Of a stretch of 33,620 nt of DNA, positions 1 to 9,147 are shown piece after piece. Origin of the DNA: an uncultured Gammaproteobacteria bacterium (GTDB taxonomy: Bacteria > Pseudomonadota > Gammaproteobacteria > Poriferisulfidales > GCA-002705445); the NCBI GenBank assembly GCA_913050095.1, contig CAJXAV010000012.1, forward strand, positions 1 to 33,620. Direction: 5' to 3'. Within the stretch, counting starts at the first letter, position 1, and every line of letters begins with the position of its first letter. Under the pieces are notes generated by a model, which saw nothing but the letters and a program-made list of their open reading frames with translations, ran no database searches and was not told the DNA's origin. The position numbers and the translations under genes are program-made.

Positions 1-26
1 TAGCCAAATTACAAATGATATTATAC

Positions 27-1112
27 TTAAACGTTGTACCTAAATACAACAATATCTCCTTCTGCCACTTGATATTCTTTACCTTCTAGCCGCATTTTAC
101 CTTCATTTTTTGCGTTTACTGATCCTTTAAGATTTATATAATCTTCAAATGCTATAACTTCTGCCCTAATAAAACCTTTTTGAAAATCTGTATGAATTTT
201 ACCTGCTGCCTCTGGAGCTAAAGAATTTTTTTTAATAGTCCACGCTCTTGTTTCTGTTGGTCCAGAAGTAAAAAATGTGCCGAGATTAAGAATATCATAA
301 CCATGTTTTGCAACTCTATCTATTCCTGACTCTTCAAGATTGTATAACTCAAAATACTCTTTCTTTTCTTCATCACTCATCATTGATAAATCATATTCAA
401 TATTTGCTGAAATTATTATATTTGAAATATTTTTTTCTTTGCAATATTTCTTAACTTCTTCTGTATATTGATTTCCTTGTATTTCATCATCTCCAACATT
501 TAAGATAAGAAAAAATGGTTTTGCTGTTAAAAAGTTATATTGCTTTAGAAGGTCTTTATTATCTTTATATATTTGTTGAAGAAAATTACCGTCATTCAAT
601 TCTTTCTCAATTTCTTCCATAACTTTTAATTCTGGAATTATTGCTTTATTTCCTGTCTTAGAAAGTTTTTTAAGGCGCGCTAAGCTTTTTTCTACAACAG
701 ACATATCAGATAGTAACAACTCCGTATTTATTGTTTGAATATCTGAGATTGGATCTATTTTTCCTGAAACATGAGTTATATCGTCATTTTCAAAACATCT
801 AATTACATGAGCTATCGCATCAGTTTCTCTAATATTTGCTAAGAATTTATTTCCAAGACCTTCACCCTCTGATGCACCTGCTACCAGGCCAGCAATATCA
901 ACAAATTCTATAACTGCAGGAATAATTTTTTTTGGATTATCAATTTTGGAGAGATCTTTTAATCTTTTATCGTTAACTTCTACAATCCCAACGTTTGGAT
1001 CAATTGTGCAAAAAGGGTAATTTTCTGCAGCAACTTTATTTTTTGTTAAAGCATTAAATAAGGTAGATTTACCAACATTTGGCAAACCAACTATCCCGCA
1101 TTTAAATCCCAT
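27..1112 (-). CDS. ychF: YchF/OLA1-type ribosome-binding ATPase
   Basis: A cytosolic TRAFAC-class P-loop protein of the Obg family that in characterised bacteria prefers ATP and associates with ribosomes. The 361 aa length matches the usual ~363. Visible parts are the P-loop GLPNVGKST (residues 9-17), the DIAGL switch motif (72-76), a helical insert (about 120-190) and a C-terminal TGS domain (about 278-361) ending KEYQVAEGDIVVFRYNV. The family's NxxE base-specificity motif reads NVGD at about 205-208, so the acidic residue is Asp rather than Glu. It is the last gene of the minus-strand run and starts 3 bases after the pth stop, so it is probably co-transcribed and translationally coupled. 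The pth-ychF pairing is widely conserved. Nothing recognisable lies in the remaining bases 1-26. Confidence 0.97.
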   Translation of the reverse strand: MGFKCGIVGLPNVGKSTLFNALTKNKVAAENYPFCTIDPNVGIVEVNDKRLKDLSKIDNPKKIIPAVIEFVDIAGLVAGASEGEGLGNKFLANIRETDAIAHVIRCFENDDITHVSGKIDPISDIQTINTELLLSDMSVVEKSLARLKKLSKTGNKAIIPELKVMEEIEKELNDGNFLQQIYKDNKDLLKQYNFLTAKPFFLILNVGDDEIQGNQYTEEVKKYCKEKNISNIIISANIEYDLSMMSDEEKKEYFELYNLEESGIDRVAKHGYDILNLGTFFTSGPTETRAWTIKKNSLAPEAAGKIHTDFQKGFIRAEVIAFEDYINLKGSVNAKNEGKMRLEGKEYQVAEGDIVVFRYNV

Positions 1113-1115
1113 AAA

Positions 1116-1709
1116 TTACCTCGTGTGCAAAATTTTTGTATATCTTTCGAATTCGCCATCAAGCAAGATATTTATATTATCAAATGACTCATTTATAGAA
1201 ATATTAATTTCAAGTTCTTCGTGTTTTGATGGGTTACTTAGAACGTGTCCATGAACTAATTCTTTTCTTCCAGGGTGCCCAACACCAATTCTCAATCTCC
1301 AATAATCTTTTCCCATATGATTAATAATATCTCTCAATCCATTATGCCCGCCATGACCGCCACCGAATTTTAATCTTACATCTCCGACATCCAAATCTAT
1401 ATCATCATGAATAACTAAAATACTTTGTGAATTAATTTTATAATATTTACTGAAACTTGATAAAGATTTACCGCTATCATTTATAAAAAAACTTGGTTTT
1501 ACTAAAAAGATTTGATCGTCATTATAATCTACTTTGCAAAAATGACTGCTTAGTTTTTTATCCTCGGATAATTTTACGTTATATTTGTCAAGAAACTTAT
1601 CTAAATACCAGTAACCAACATTATGGCGTGTTTTAAGAAGACTTTTTTCAGGATTGCCCAAACCTACAATCAATTTTATTTTTGGCAAACCATTATCATT
1701 ATTTGACAT
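1116..1709 (-). CDS. pth: Peptidyl-tRNA hydrolase
   Basis: Cleaves the ester bond of peptidyl-tRNAs that drop off the ribosome, recycling tRNA. The family signature is complete: VGLGNP near the N-terminus, the catalytic His in TRHNVGYWYLDKF (His29), the Asn of KPSFFIND (Asn77), the Asp of VIHDD (Asp102) and Asn123 in GGGHGGHNGL. The length of 197 aa is normal. The chosen ATG gives a short Asn-rich N-terminal extension before the conserved IKLIVGLGNP. No strong Shine-Dalgarno is visible, which fits translation coupled to rplY, whose stop lies 18 bases upstream. Confidence 0.97.
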   Translation of the reverse strand: MSNNDNGLPKIKLIVGLGNPEKSLLKTRHNVGYWYLDKFLDKYNVKLSEDKKLSSHFCKVDYNDDQIFLVKPSFFINDSGKSLSSFSKYYKINSQSILVIHDDIDLDVGDVRLKFGGGHGGHNGLRDIINHMGKDYWRLRIGVGHPGRKELVHGHVLSNPSKHEELEINISINESFDNINILLDGEFERYTKILHTR

Positions 1710-1727
1710 AGGGCTTTGATTAGATTT

Positions 1728-2420
1728 TTATTCTTCAGATTCTTTATCTTTGTCAGAATCATTATTTTCATCATTCTTCTGATCAGATGCAACTTCTGTA
1801 GCCTCAGGAGCTTCTGTTGGCTCTTCTTCTTCAACAACAGCTTTAGCTTTATGAATAACCACAACTGCCATATCAGAGGATTCTATATCACCATGTTGAA
1901 GAAGAGTAAGTTCTACACCATCTGGTAATTTTAATTCTGTTAAATGAATTGATTTGTCGATTGGTAATTCTGCCAAGTCTATAGTTATATTTTCTGGGAT
2001 ATTAGCTGGCAGACATACGACTTCTAATTCGGTTATTAAATGACTGACTATACCACCATCAACTTTTACACCAGGGGCTATATCTTCATTTATAAATTTA
2101 ATAGGAATTGTTACATTAATTTTTTCATCAGCTTTAATTCTTTGGAAATCCATATGCAATATTTCTCTTTTTGCTGGATGTCTTTGAATATCTCTTAAAA
2201 CAACCTGTTGTTTTTTACCATCTAAAGATATATCGAGTACTTGACTATAAAACGCATCATTTTCAAGATTTTTTGCAATCTCATACTTGTTTAATGAAAT
2301 AGCCTCTTCAGCAACGTTTGCCCCATATATTATGCCTGGGACCAACCCTTCTCTTCTTATATTTCTAGAAGAAGATGTTCCTTTTCTCTCTCTTTTTTGT
2401 GCGTTTACTATAAATTCCAT
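1728..2420 (-). CDS. rplY: Ribosomal protein bL25, long CTC form
   Basis: A 5S rRNA-binding protein of the large subunit. The N-terminal L25 domain (about residues 1-95) contains the GIIYG segment and RDIQRHPAKREILHMDF. It is followed by the C-terminal beta domain of the CTC/TL5 family (about 100-185, with ITIDLAELPIDKSIHL), so this is the long form and not the ~94 aa E. coli form. The last ~40 residues are a low-complexity acidic tail rich in Glu, Asp and Asn. It sits between prs and pth, the standard gamma/beta order. A promoter-like sequence with a GC-rich discriminator lies just upstream. Confidence 0.96.
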   Translation of the reverse strand: MEFIVNAQKRERKGTSSSRNIRREGLVPGIIYGANVAEEAISLNKYEIAKNLENDAFYSQVLDISLDGKKQQVVLRDIQRHPAKREILHMDFQRIKADEKINVTIPIKFINEDIAPGVKVDGGIVSHLITELEVVCLPANIPENITIDLAELPIDKSIHLTELKLPDGVELTLLQHGDIESSDMAVVVIHKAKAVVEEEEPTEAPEATEVASDQKNDENNDSDKDKESEE

Positions 2421-2449
2421 ATCATTTTTTAAATAATTTAAGAGGGCGT

Positions 2450-2479
2450 ATTATCAATTAAATTTGCTTTGAGAACAAG
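2450..2479 (-). promoter_or_regulatory. Predicted sigma70-type promoter for rplY-pth-ychF
   Basis: On the minus strand TTGTTC (2474-2479) and GATAAT (2450-2455) are separated by 18 bases. They are followed by ACGCCCTC, a GC-rich discriminator that stands out in this AT-rich DNA. It lies in the 64-base gap between prs and rplY. GC-rich discriminators are typical of ribosome-related promoters repressed by ppGpp/DksA in gammaproteobacteria. Applying that rule here is an inference. Confidence 0.45.
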
Positions 2480-2484
2480 TTTTT

Positions 2485-3441
2485 TTACTCTGTAAAAAGG
2501 GAACTTAACGATTCTTCTGTATGAACTCTAATAATTGACTCAGCCAAAAGGTTTGATACAGATAATTGTCTAATTTTCTTACAAGCTTTTGCTTCAGAAG
2601 ATAAAGGGATTGTATCTGTAACAACTAACTCATCTATTTCGGAGTTATCAATATTTTTAATAGCATTTCCTGATAATACAGGGTGAGTAGCATAAGCCAT
2701 TACTGCTTTTGCACCCTGCTCTTTTAGTGCTACAGAAGCTTTTGCAAGTGTGCCTGCGGTATCAACCATATCATCTACGATTAAACATGTCTTTGAGCTA
2801 ACATCTCCGATAATATTCATTACTTCTGATTCATTTGCTTTTTCTCTTCTTTTATCGACAATAGCTAACTCATCGATACCAAGTTGCTTTGCAACTGCTC
2901 TTGCTCTAACAACACCGCCAGTATCTGGAGAAACAACAACTATATCTGGATATTTTTTTTTCCACATATCTGATATCAGAATGGGTGAGCCATAAATATT
3001 ATCTACAGGAATATCAAAAAAACCTTGCTCTTGGTCAGAATGTAAGTCGAGTGTAAGCAGTCTATTTGTACCAACAGTACTAATTAAATTAGCAACAACT
3101 TTTGCTGAAATCGGAACTCTCATAGATCTTGCTCTTCGGTCTTGTCTTGAATAACCAAAATAAGGTATAACTGAAGTTACTCGTGCCGCAGAAGATCTTT
3201 TGAGAGCATCTACTAAAATTAGCAACTCCATAAGGTTTTCATTTGTAGGATTGCAAGTTGACTGAATAACAAAAACATCTTTGCCCCTGACATCCTCATG
3301 AAGTTCTACTTGAACTTCTCCATCGCTAAATCTTCCTACTAATGCTTTTCCGATAGGAATTCCAATCTTTTTAGCAATTTTTTCAGATAAATCCTTGTTA
3401 GAATTTCCGGAAAATACTTTTAAAGTTTCGTAGTCAGCCAT
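2485..3441 (-). CDS. prs: Ribose-phosphate pyrophosphokinase (PRPP synthase)
   Basis: Makes PRPP from ribose 5-phosphate and ATP, feeding purine, pyrimidine, histidine, tryptophan and NAD synthesis in the cytosol. The length of 318 aa is typical of class I enzymes. Visible motifs are [12 protein letters not shown] near residue 37, FGYSRQDRR (ATP-binding flexible loop), [20 protein letters not shown], the catalytic-loop DKRREKANE, and the PRPP-binding loop [14 protein letters not shown] (about 218-231). The start [13 protein letters not shown] aligns with the E. coli N-terminus. It lies downstream of tRNA-Gln, with its own candidate promoter in between. Confidence 0.97.
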   Translation of the reverse strand: MADYETLKVFSGNSNKDLSEKIAKKIGIPIGKALVGRFSDGEVQVELHEDVRGKDVFVIQSTCNPTNENLMELLILVDALKRSSAARVTSVIPYFGYSRQDRRARSMRVPISAKVVANLISTVGTNRLLTLDLHSDQEQGFFDIPVDNIYGSPILISDMWKKKYPDIVVVSPDTGGVVRARAVAKQLGIDELAIVDKRREKANESEVMNIIGDVSSKTCLIVDDMVDTAGTLAKASVALKEQGAKAVMAYATHPVLSGNAIKNIDNSEIDELVVTDTIPLSSEAKACKKIRQLSVSNLLAESIIRVHTEESLSSLFTE

Positions 3442-3476
3442 TAGATTTAATTCTAGTTATGTTTATGAGTGCAATG

Positions 3477-3505
3477 ATAATACAATTTGATTAAAAAAGA
3501 AGTAA
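3477..3505 (-). promoter_or_regulatory. Predicted promoter for prs
   Basis: On the minus strand TTACTT (3500-3505) and TATTAT (3477-3482) have a 17-base spacer, in the 71-base gap between the tRNA-Gln 3' end and prs. A run of eight T follows the encoded CCA directly. With the tRNA acceptor stem, this may limit read-through from upstream. Confidence 0.4.
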
Positions 3506-3512
3506 AAAAAAC

Positions 3513-3588
3513 TGGCTGGGCCGGTAGGATTCGAACCTACGTATGTCGGGATCAAAACCCGATGCCTTAACCGCTTGGCGACGGCCCA
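3513..3588 (-). tRNA. tRNA-Gln (anticodon UUG)
   Basis: The reverse complement folds as a complete 76-nt cloverleaf. The acceptor stem is TGGGCCG/CGGCCCA, with discriminator G and an encoded CCA. The anticodon loop is TTTTGAT on a GGG/CCC stem, giving anticodon TTG. The T-arm contains the canonical GGTTCGAATCC. Its position between ispE and prs is conserved in many gamma- and betaproteobacteria. With gatCAB also in the window, the charging route for this tRNA (direct GlnRS or Glu-tRNA-Gln amidation) cannot be decided here. Confidence 0.97.
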
Positions 3589-3608
3589 ATATTTAAATTA
3601 TATATAAA

Positions 3609-4424
3609 TTATATCCTATTTATACTGTGCACAATATAGGTTTGATATATCTTAGGAATAAACTCGCTAACTTGTTTAGCTTTTTCCTCATCATCAAAAA
3701 TTGAAAATACACAACTTCCTGACCCAGATACAAAACCATTATTATGTTCTCTTAACAAAGAAAGCAATTCCTTAATTTGTCTATATTCATAACACAATAG
3801 ATCTTCAAAACTATTAAAACCAATATTTTGATGCATATTATCTAAATTTATATGTTTAATACAATCTTTTATTTTATATTTGCTATACATTTCTTTTGAA
3901 GATACTTCTATTTTAGGGTAAATAATAAGAAAAAACTTTTTTTCAACTTCATGTTTGATTAAAGTCGTACCAGTATCTGTACCATAAGCTGATGAGCCTC
4001 CTATAAAAACAGGGACGTCTGACCCTAATGATTTGCCTAATCTGAAAAGTTCTTTTTCAGATAATTTGCATTTCCACAAATTATTTAATCCTAAAAGTAC
4101 AGAAGCAGCATTTGAACTCCCGCCTCCAAGACCTGCGCCAATAGGAATATTTTTATTTAATTTAATTGTGGCACCCGTATTGGTATTAAGATTTGCGTAA
4201 TCTTTCAATAATTTTGCTGCTCTAATACAAAGATTATCTGTTATTGATAAATTATCGTTATTAGAAAAGAATTTTATAGAAGAACCCGAATAATAATCCA
4301 AATGTATCTCGTCATATAGACTAATTAGCTGAAAATATGTTTCGATATCATGAAACCCATCCTTTCTTTTATTTACTATATTTAAGAATAAATTTATTTT
4401 TGCTGGGGATTTAATGGTTATCAT
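3609..4424 (-). CDS. ispE: 4-diphosphocytidyl-2-C-methyl-D-erythritol kinase
   Basis: ATP-dependent GHMP-family kinase of the MEP isoprenoid pathway, phosphorylating CDP-methylerythritol. Visible are the N-terminal SPAKINLFL with the catalytic Lys, the glycine-rich ATP loop PIGAGLGGGSSNAAS (about 94-108), the catalytic Asp in GSDVPVF, and the C-terminal GSGSCVFSIF. I start it at the ATG at 4424, which makes an ATGA overlap with the lolB stop and leaves MITIKSPAKINLFL, matching family N-termini. The track's start at 4439 adds five residues and has GGA directly against the ATG with no spacing. It shares the MEP pathway with dxs, also in this window. Confidence 0.94.
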   Translation of the reverse strand: MITIKSPAKINLFLNIVNKRKDGFHDIETYFQLISLYDEIHLDYYSGSSIKFFSNNDNLSITDNLCIRAAKLLKDYANLNTNTGATIKLNKNIPIGAGLGGGSSNAASVLLGLNNLWKCKLSEKELFRLGKSLGSDVPVFIGGSSAYGTDTGTTLIKHEVEKKFFLIIYPKIEVSSKEMYSKYKIKDCIKHINLDNMHQNIGFNSFEDLLCYEYRQIKELLSLLREHNNGFVSGSGSCVFSIFDDEEKAKQVSEFIPKIYQTYIVHSINRI

Positions 4425-4990
4425 TTTATCAATTTCCATTCCGCGATTTTAATCTCAAAAGAAATATTAAATAAGTCAATAATCATATTTGTTGGCATTA
4501 AATTATTATCATATTTTTTATAAAAAACTTCAAAATCAGGATTTCTCAAAATTTTATACAAACCGCTTTTATATCTTTCAGAATGTACGATATTACCAAT
4601 ATCGCCAGTTAAAATTCCAGATAAATTCAAAATAATTTTTTTAAAAGTATCTCTATTCATAATTTTTTCTAGTGCTTTCGCGTTCTTATCTTTTTTTACA
4701 TTTATTACATTAATTTCATTATTATTTATTTCTAAAGATATAATTTTACTATTAAACATGTTAAGAAAATTTAATTCTTTAGAATTTGCGTTATTATAAA
4801 AAATAAATCTTGATGCAATTTTTTTATCTTTGACTTCAAACTTTACCACACCTTTTGCAGAGTACTTTTCGTAGAATATACTATTTTTATTTTTTTCAAA
4901 AATTAAATTTTCTTTTTTTTTGAATATTTCTAAGCTTGAGCAACCTGATATTATAAAAAAGGAAAGAAGTATTATTATATTATATTTCAT
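4421..4990 (-). CDS. lolB: Outer-membrane lipoprotein receptor LolB-like
   Basis: LolB accepts lipoproteins from periplasmic LolA and inserts them into the inner leaflet of the outer membrane. The 189 aa protein has a lipoprotein signal peptide with lipobox ISGC (Cys at about residue 17). Its C-terminus, PTNMIIDLFNISFEIKIAEWKLIK, resembles the PxNM...K...W end of E. coli LolB. The middle is strongly diverged, so the name rests on lipobox, size, C-terminal match and synteny (TPR-lolB-ispE-prs). It overlaps the TPR gene by 11 bases upstream and ispE by 4 bases downstream. Confidence 0.85.
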   Translation of the reverse strand: MKYNIIILLSFFIISGCSSLEIFKKKENLIFEKNKNSIFYEKYSAKGVVKFEVKDKKIASRFIFYNNANSKELNFLNMFNSKIISLEINNNEINVINVKKDKNAKALEKIMNRDTFKKIILNLSGILTGDIGNIVHSERYKSGLYKILRNPDFEVFYKKYDNNLMPTNMIIDLFNISFEIKIAEWKLIK

Positions 4991-6737
4991 TTAATATTTT
5001 TTTTAGTTCAATTAATTTTTTATCTTTTGGATTTAATTTGATATGCTCTTTAAAAATTTTATTCGCTTCTTTATTTCTACCTAATTTTACCAGCAACTGT
5101 ATGACATGACTTACAATCTCTGGGTCATTATTTAATTCAAATGCTTTCATTAAATATTTTTCAGCTTCTTTATAATTTCCAAGTCTGTATAAAACCCACC
5201 CTTTACTGTCTAGAATTGCTGGATCATTTGGTTCTATTTTTAAAGCTTCATCTATATATAGATTTGCTTCATTCAAATTCATATTGTTATTAGCCCAGGT
5301 ATAACCAAGAGCATTCATTGCTTGAGCATTTTTTGGCTCCAGTTTTATTAATTTTTTAAGATCGCTTTCCATAAGATCAAAACGATCAATCTTTTCAGCG
5401 ACAAGTGCTCTAGTGTATAAAAAAGCCCCATTATCCTTATATTTTTTTATACCATAATTTATCCTTTCCATTGCATAGTCAAACTCATCTTGATTAAAGA
5501 ATATTTCCGTTTCAATTAAAATTAATCTGGACTCAATATTTTGGTTATTTTGAATTTTTTTATATTGATCTGAAAAAAATTTCTTTAAAGATGAAAAATT
5601 TCTGTCTTTTATTTTTATATCTGCAATCTCTTTTATAGAATTAATATAATTAATATTATCAACTTCAACATTTTTAAAATAATTTTCTGCAGAATTATTT
5701 TTATTCATTTTTACATTTAGTAATCCATATAAAAAATTATAGCTATTTATATCTTTTTCTTTTATAGAATTAATAAAAGTTTTTGCATCTGAAAATTTTT
5801 TTGCTTCAATATTCAGCAGAGCCATTTTCTTAGATGTGTCGCTATTGCTAAAACTAATTAACTTATTAGCAGACATAAATCTATAGTGCTCTATTGCTTC
5901 TGCATACTTTTTTTGAATAGTTAAAAGTCTTACATAATATTCATTTAAATTTAAATTTTTTGGCGAGTGATGCAAATAATCTTTTAATGTTTCTATAGAT
6001 AATTTTTCTTCTCCAAGTTCATAATAAGCATCTGCTAAAAAAATTCCCCATCTGCTTTCTTTTTTACTAAATTCTTTAAAGCTTTCTATGGTAGTTATAA
6101 TTTTTACTACTTCTTTATATTTTTTATTATCAAGAAGTATTTGGACATAATAAAAATTTGCAAGATATTCATCTTTATATTTTTCAAATACACTATCAAA
6201 TATTTGTTTTACTGCTTTGTCGTTAAAAACTTTTATTGTGTCATAAACTAATGCGAATTTATCTCTGTCTTTTGAAATTTTAATTGCTGATAATGTTTCC
6301 TGTGTTGCTTCCTTCACCATATTAAGAGCTAAATATATTGAGATTCTAATGTGTCTTACTTCTACTTTATCGCTTGCAATGTCCAGCCATCTTTCTGAAC
6401 TTTTTAACATTAATTTAAAGTCATTTGCATAACCAGCTAACTGAGTAGCTCTTTTAGCAACTTCGGGGTCATCAGATTTCTTAGAGATATTATGATATAT
6501 TTTTGCTGCTTCAAGATATTTTTGCTCTTTAAAAAGCAGCTCTGCTTCAAATGCCTTTTGCATTATTATGCTATCTGTATTCTCTTCATTAACTTTTAAA
6601 TATAATGATGATGCTTCGGACGTATTACTTAATGGATATGCAAGACTTATAAATAAAATATTTATAATGATGATATTTTTAAAAAACAGCCCTATTTTGA
6701 CAATATAGCTGCTATATAAACTTAAATATGTCTGCAT
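4980..6737 (-). CDS. TPR-repeat protein of the lolB locus
   Basis: A 585 aa protein with an N-terminal hydrophobic segment (about residues 12-36; signal peptide or anchor), then helix-turn-helix tetratricopeptide repeats over most of its length. The clearest are near the C-terminus, for example NAQAMNALGYTWANNN and PAILDSKGWVLYRLGNYKEAEKYL. It is probably periplasmic or membrane-tethered and acts as a protein-interaction scaffold. A TPR protein between hemA and lolB is conserved in Pseudomonas and betaproteobacteria, but I cannot assign a biochemical role. The ATG at 6737 has no evident Shine-Dalgarno and lies only about 11 bases from a candidate -10 box, so the mRNA may be nearly leaderless. 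Confidence 0.88.
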   Translation of the reverse strand: MQTYLSLYSSYIVKIGLFFKNIIIINILFISLAYPLSNTSEASSLYLKVNEENTDSIIMQKAFEAELLFKEQKYLEAAKIYHNISKKSDDPEVAKRATQLAGYANDFKLMLKSSERWLDIASDKVEVRHIRISIYLALNMVKEATQETLSAIKISKDRDKFALVYDTIKVFNDKAVKQIFDSVFEKYKDEYLANFYYVQILLDNKKYKEVVKIITTIESFKEFSKKESRWGIFLADAYYELGEEKLSIETLKDYLHHSPKNLNLNEYYVRLLTIQKKYAEAIEHYRFMSANKLISFSNSDTSKKMALLNIEAKKFSDAKTFINSIKEKDINSYNFLYGLLNVKMNKNNSAENYFKNVEVDNINYINSIKEIADIKIKDRNFSSLKKFFSDQYKKIQNNQNIESRLILIETEIFFNQDEFDYAMERINYGIKKYKDNGAFLYTRALVAEKIDRFDLMESDLKKLIKLEPKNAQAMNALGYTWANNNMNLNEANLYIDEALKIEPNDPAILDSKGWVLYRLGNYKEAEKYLMKAFELNNDPEIVSHVIQLLVKLGRNKEANKIFKEHIKLNPKDKKLIELKKILNEI

Positions 6738-6744
6738 AATTGGT

Positions 6745-6777
6745 TATAATATACTTTGAAGGTTAATCAATCTACAA
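6745..6777. promoter_or_regulatory. Overlapping divergent promoters, TPR-lolB and hemA
   Basis: The short gap between the TPR gene and hemA holds back-to-back signals. On the minus strand TTGTAG (6772-6777) and TATATT (6748-6753) have an 18-base spacer. On the plus strand a perfect TATAAT at 6745-6750 has only a weak -35 (TTAAAT, 17 bases upstream). The two -10 boxes overlap, so the operons probably compete for RNA polymerase. Predicted from sequence only. Confidence 0.4.
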
Positions 6778-6805
6778 AAATGAAAGAATTTAATTGGTAA
6801 AGATA

Positions 6806-8068
6806 ATGAGCTTAGTAACCATAGGAATGAATCATAAAACAGCTTCTCTAGATCTTAGAGAAAAACTTTCTGTGGATAAAGACGAATCAGCAAAGATACT
6901 TAAGAAGCTTCACAGCATGCCTTTAATTGATGAAGTATTTCTTCTATCTACTTGTAATAGAACTGAGCTTTATTTTGAGATTGATGATTTACAATATGTT
7001 AATAATATTTCCAATTGGCTATTAAGACAAAAAGGACTTCTTATAGAAGATTTCGAAGATAATATGTATAGCTATTCTGACAGCTCTGTTGTTAGACATG
7101 CTTTAAACGTTGCATGTGGCCTAGATTCAATGGTAATTGGCGAATCCCAAATACTTGGTCAATTTAAAGATGCTTTTAATGAAGCTAATGATGCAGGCAC
7201 TATCGGCAAAAATTTGAACAGATTATTTCAGTATGCTTTTTCAACCGCAAAAGAAGTAAGAACAGATACTAAAATTGGAGCAAATTCACTCTCAATTGCA
7301 AATGTTGCAGTCTCTTTAACAGATCAATTTTATGATGACCTTTCAGATAAAAACGCTTTACTAATTGGAGCTGGGGAAACTATTAGCATAGCAGCAAAAA
7401 ATCTTAGAAAAAAAAATATTAATAAATTATATATTGCCAATAGAACATTAGAAAATGCAAAAAGTATTGCTGAAGAAGTTTCTGGAAGAGCAATATCATT
7501 AAAAGACATACCAGAAAAACTTAAAAATTCAGATATTGTGATTAGTGCGATAACTGGGAATGTCCCATTAATAGGTAAAGGAGCTATTGAAACATGCCTT
7601 AAACATAGGAAGCATAAACCAATTTATATGGTTGATTTAGGCGTCCCAAGAAATATAGAGTCAGAGGTAAAAGAACTTCCAGATATATTTTTATATACTC
7701 TTGATAACATACAAGATCTTATCAAAAAAAATTATAAGACAAGAGAAGAAGCGGCGATTGATGCTCAACATATTGTTGATAACAAAGTTGAAGAATATAT
7801 GAATTGGAGAAAGTCCCAGTCTGCTTTTTCAATAATTAAATTATATAGAGAGGATTGTGAAAATATCAGAAAAACATGTCTAGATAAATCCTTAAGTCAG
7901 TTGAAATTAGGTAAAGATCCAAAAGATGTAATTGACCAATTAAGTATTAATCTAACTTCAAAATTATCTCATAAGCCTACTCTTGCGCTAAATAAAGCAG
8001 GTCAGACTAATAACAGGAAATTAATTAATTTAGTTTGTGATATTTTCTTGATAAACAAGAAAAAATGA
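6806..8068 (+). CDS. hemA: Glutamyl-tRNA reductase
   Basis: Reduces Glu-tRNA(Glu) to glutamate-1-semialdehyde with NADPH, the committed step of the C5 tetrapyrrole pathway. From the ATG at 6806 the protein is 420 aa and starts [20 protein letters not shown], matching family N-termini and placing the catalytic Cys in [12 protein letters not shown] exactly at residue 50. The track's TTG at 6794 would add four non-conserved residues. Also visible are [15 protein letters not shown], the nucleotide-binding [16 protein letters not shown], and a C-terminal dimerisation domain. It is followed by prfA with an ATGA overlap, as in most gammaproteobacteria. Confidence 0.97.
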   Translation: MSLVTIGMNHKTASLDLREKLSVDKDESAKILKKLHSMPLIDEVFLLSTCNRTELYFEIDDLQYVNNISNWLLRQKGLLIEDFEDNMYSYSDSSVVRHALNVACGLDSMVIGESQILGQFKDAFNEANDAGTIGKNLNRLFQYAFSTAKEVRTDTKIGANSLSIANVAVSLTDQFYDDLSDKNALLIGAGETISIAAKNLRKKNINKLYIANRTLENAKSIAEEVSGRAISLKDIPEKLKNSDIVISAITGNVPLIGKGAIETCLKHRKHKPIYMVDLGVPRNIESEVKELPDIFLYTLDNIQDLIKKNYKTREEAAIDAQHIVDNKVEEYMNWRKSQSAFSIIKLYREDCENIRKTCLDKSLSQLKLGKDPKDVIDQLSINLTSKLSHKPTLALNKAGQTNNRKLINLVCDIFLINKKK

Positions 8069-9147
8069 AAACATCATTGAGAAAAAAACTTGATGAAATC
8101 CATAACAAACATCACGAAATAGAAGAACTTCTCTCTGATAAAGATATAATTAATGATATGGATAAATATAAAAATTTATCTGTTGAATACGCACGATTAG
8201 AAGTAATAATTAAAGATTATAAAAAGTATTTAAATAACGAAGAGTCTTTAAAAGAATCTGAAGAAATTTCTAAGAATGAAACAGGTGAATTAAAAAAATT
8301 AGCTGAAGAAGAAATTAAAACAACAAAAGAAGAAATTTTACATCTTGAAAAAAATTTAGAGATTTCATTATTACCTGAAGATCCAAACGACAAAAGCAAC
8401 GTGTTTCTTGAAATTAGAGCAGGTACCGGTGGTTTGGAAGCTGCGATTTTTGCTGGTAATTTGTACAAAATGTATTGTCGATTTGCAGAAAGGCAAAATT
8501 GGCAAGTAGAGCTTTTATCTGAAAACGAAGGAGATAAAGGTGGATTCAAACTTGTAATTATTAAAATCTCAGGTGACAGAGCTTTCTCCAAATTGAAATT
8601 TGAATCTGGTGCGCATAGGGTGCAAAGAGTGCCTGAAACAGAGTCTCAAGGAAGAGTTCATACATCCGCTGCAACAGTAGCTGTGATGCCTGAAGTTGAA
8701 GAAATTGAAAATTATGATATCAGTCCAGATGATTTAAGAATTGATACATTTAGAGCAAGTGGTGCCGGAGGACAACACGTAAATAAAACAGATTCGGCTA
8801 TTCGAATTACACATCTTCCAACAGGAGTCGTTGTGGAATGTCAGGATGGAAGATCACAACATAAGAATAAAGCAAAAGCAATGTCTTTACTTCAAGCAAA
8901 ACTTTTAGATTCAGAAAGATCAAAACAAATGGATGAGCAGTCGCAAATGAGAAAAAAACTTGTAGGAACTGGCGATAGATCAGACAGAATAAGAACATAT
9001 AATTTTCCACAAGGAAGAATAACAGATCATCGAATTAATTTAACAGTCTATAATTTAGAAGATTTTTTGGATGGAAACATACTGACAATTATTACTCCTT
9101 TGATAAACGAATACCAAGCAGATTTACTTGCAAACAATGAAATCTAA
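8065..9147 (+). CDS. prfA: Peptide chain release factor 1
   Basis: Recognises UAA and UAG and triggers peptide release. The length of 360 aa matches E. coli RF1. The codon-reading tripeptide PxT is PET (190-192, in [10 protein letters not shown]), which identifies RF1 rather than RF2. The peptidyl-transferase motif GGQ is at 235-237 in [18 protein letters not shown]. The N-terminal coiled-coil domain (about 1-100) is intact and lysine/glutamate rich. Its start overlaps hemA by 4 bases, and its end overlaps prmC, the expected methylase of its GGQ glutamine. Confidence 0.98.
   Translation: MKTSLRKKLDEIHNKHHEIEELLSDKDIINDMDKYKNLSVEYARLEVIIKDYKKYLNNEESLKESEEISKNETGELKKLAEEEIKTTKEEILHLEKNLEISLLPEDPNDKSNVFLEIRAGTGGLEAAIFAGNLYKMYCRFAERQNWQVELLSENEGDKGGFKLVIIKISGDRAFSKLKFESGAHRVQRVPETESQGRVHTSAATVAVMPEVEEIENYDISPDDLRIDTFRASGAGGQHVNKTDSAIRITHLPTGVVVECQDGRSQHKNKAKAMSLLQAKLLDSERSKQMDEQSQMRKKLVGTGDRSDRIRTYNFPQGRITDHRINLTVYNLEDFLDGNILTIITPLINEYQADLLANNEI

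Noticed and set aside
1716-1928. Plus-strand 70 aa hydrophobic ORF opposite rplY
   Set aside because: It is the antisense of the Asp/Glu/Lys-rich rplY tail, which reads as Phe/Ile/Leu on the other strand, so hydrophobicity is an artefact.
4425-4439. ispE start at 4439 (track)
   Set aside because: The ATG at 4424 overlaps the lolB stop as ATGA and gives the family-typical N-terminus. The upstream ATG has no usable ribosome site spacing.
6794-6805. hemA TTG start at 6794; similar TTG extensions of mreB (13057), gatB (11185), gatA (12656) and prmC (9128)
   Set aside because: In each case a nearby in-frame ATG matches the conserved N-terminus, and for hemA it places the catalytic Cys at residue 50.
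8217-8591. Minus-strand ORF of 124 aa inside prfA
   Set aside because: Shadow of the conserved prfA frame, with no recognisable motifs; AT-rich coding DNA gives many such frames. The same reasoning applies to the other nested ORFs (for example 13017-13307, 22728-23048, 24013-24342, 29886-30233).
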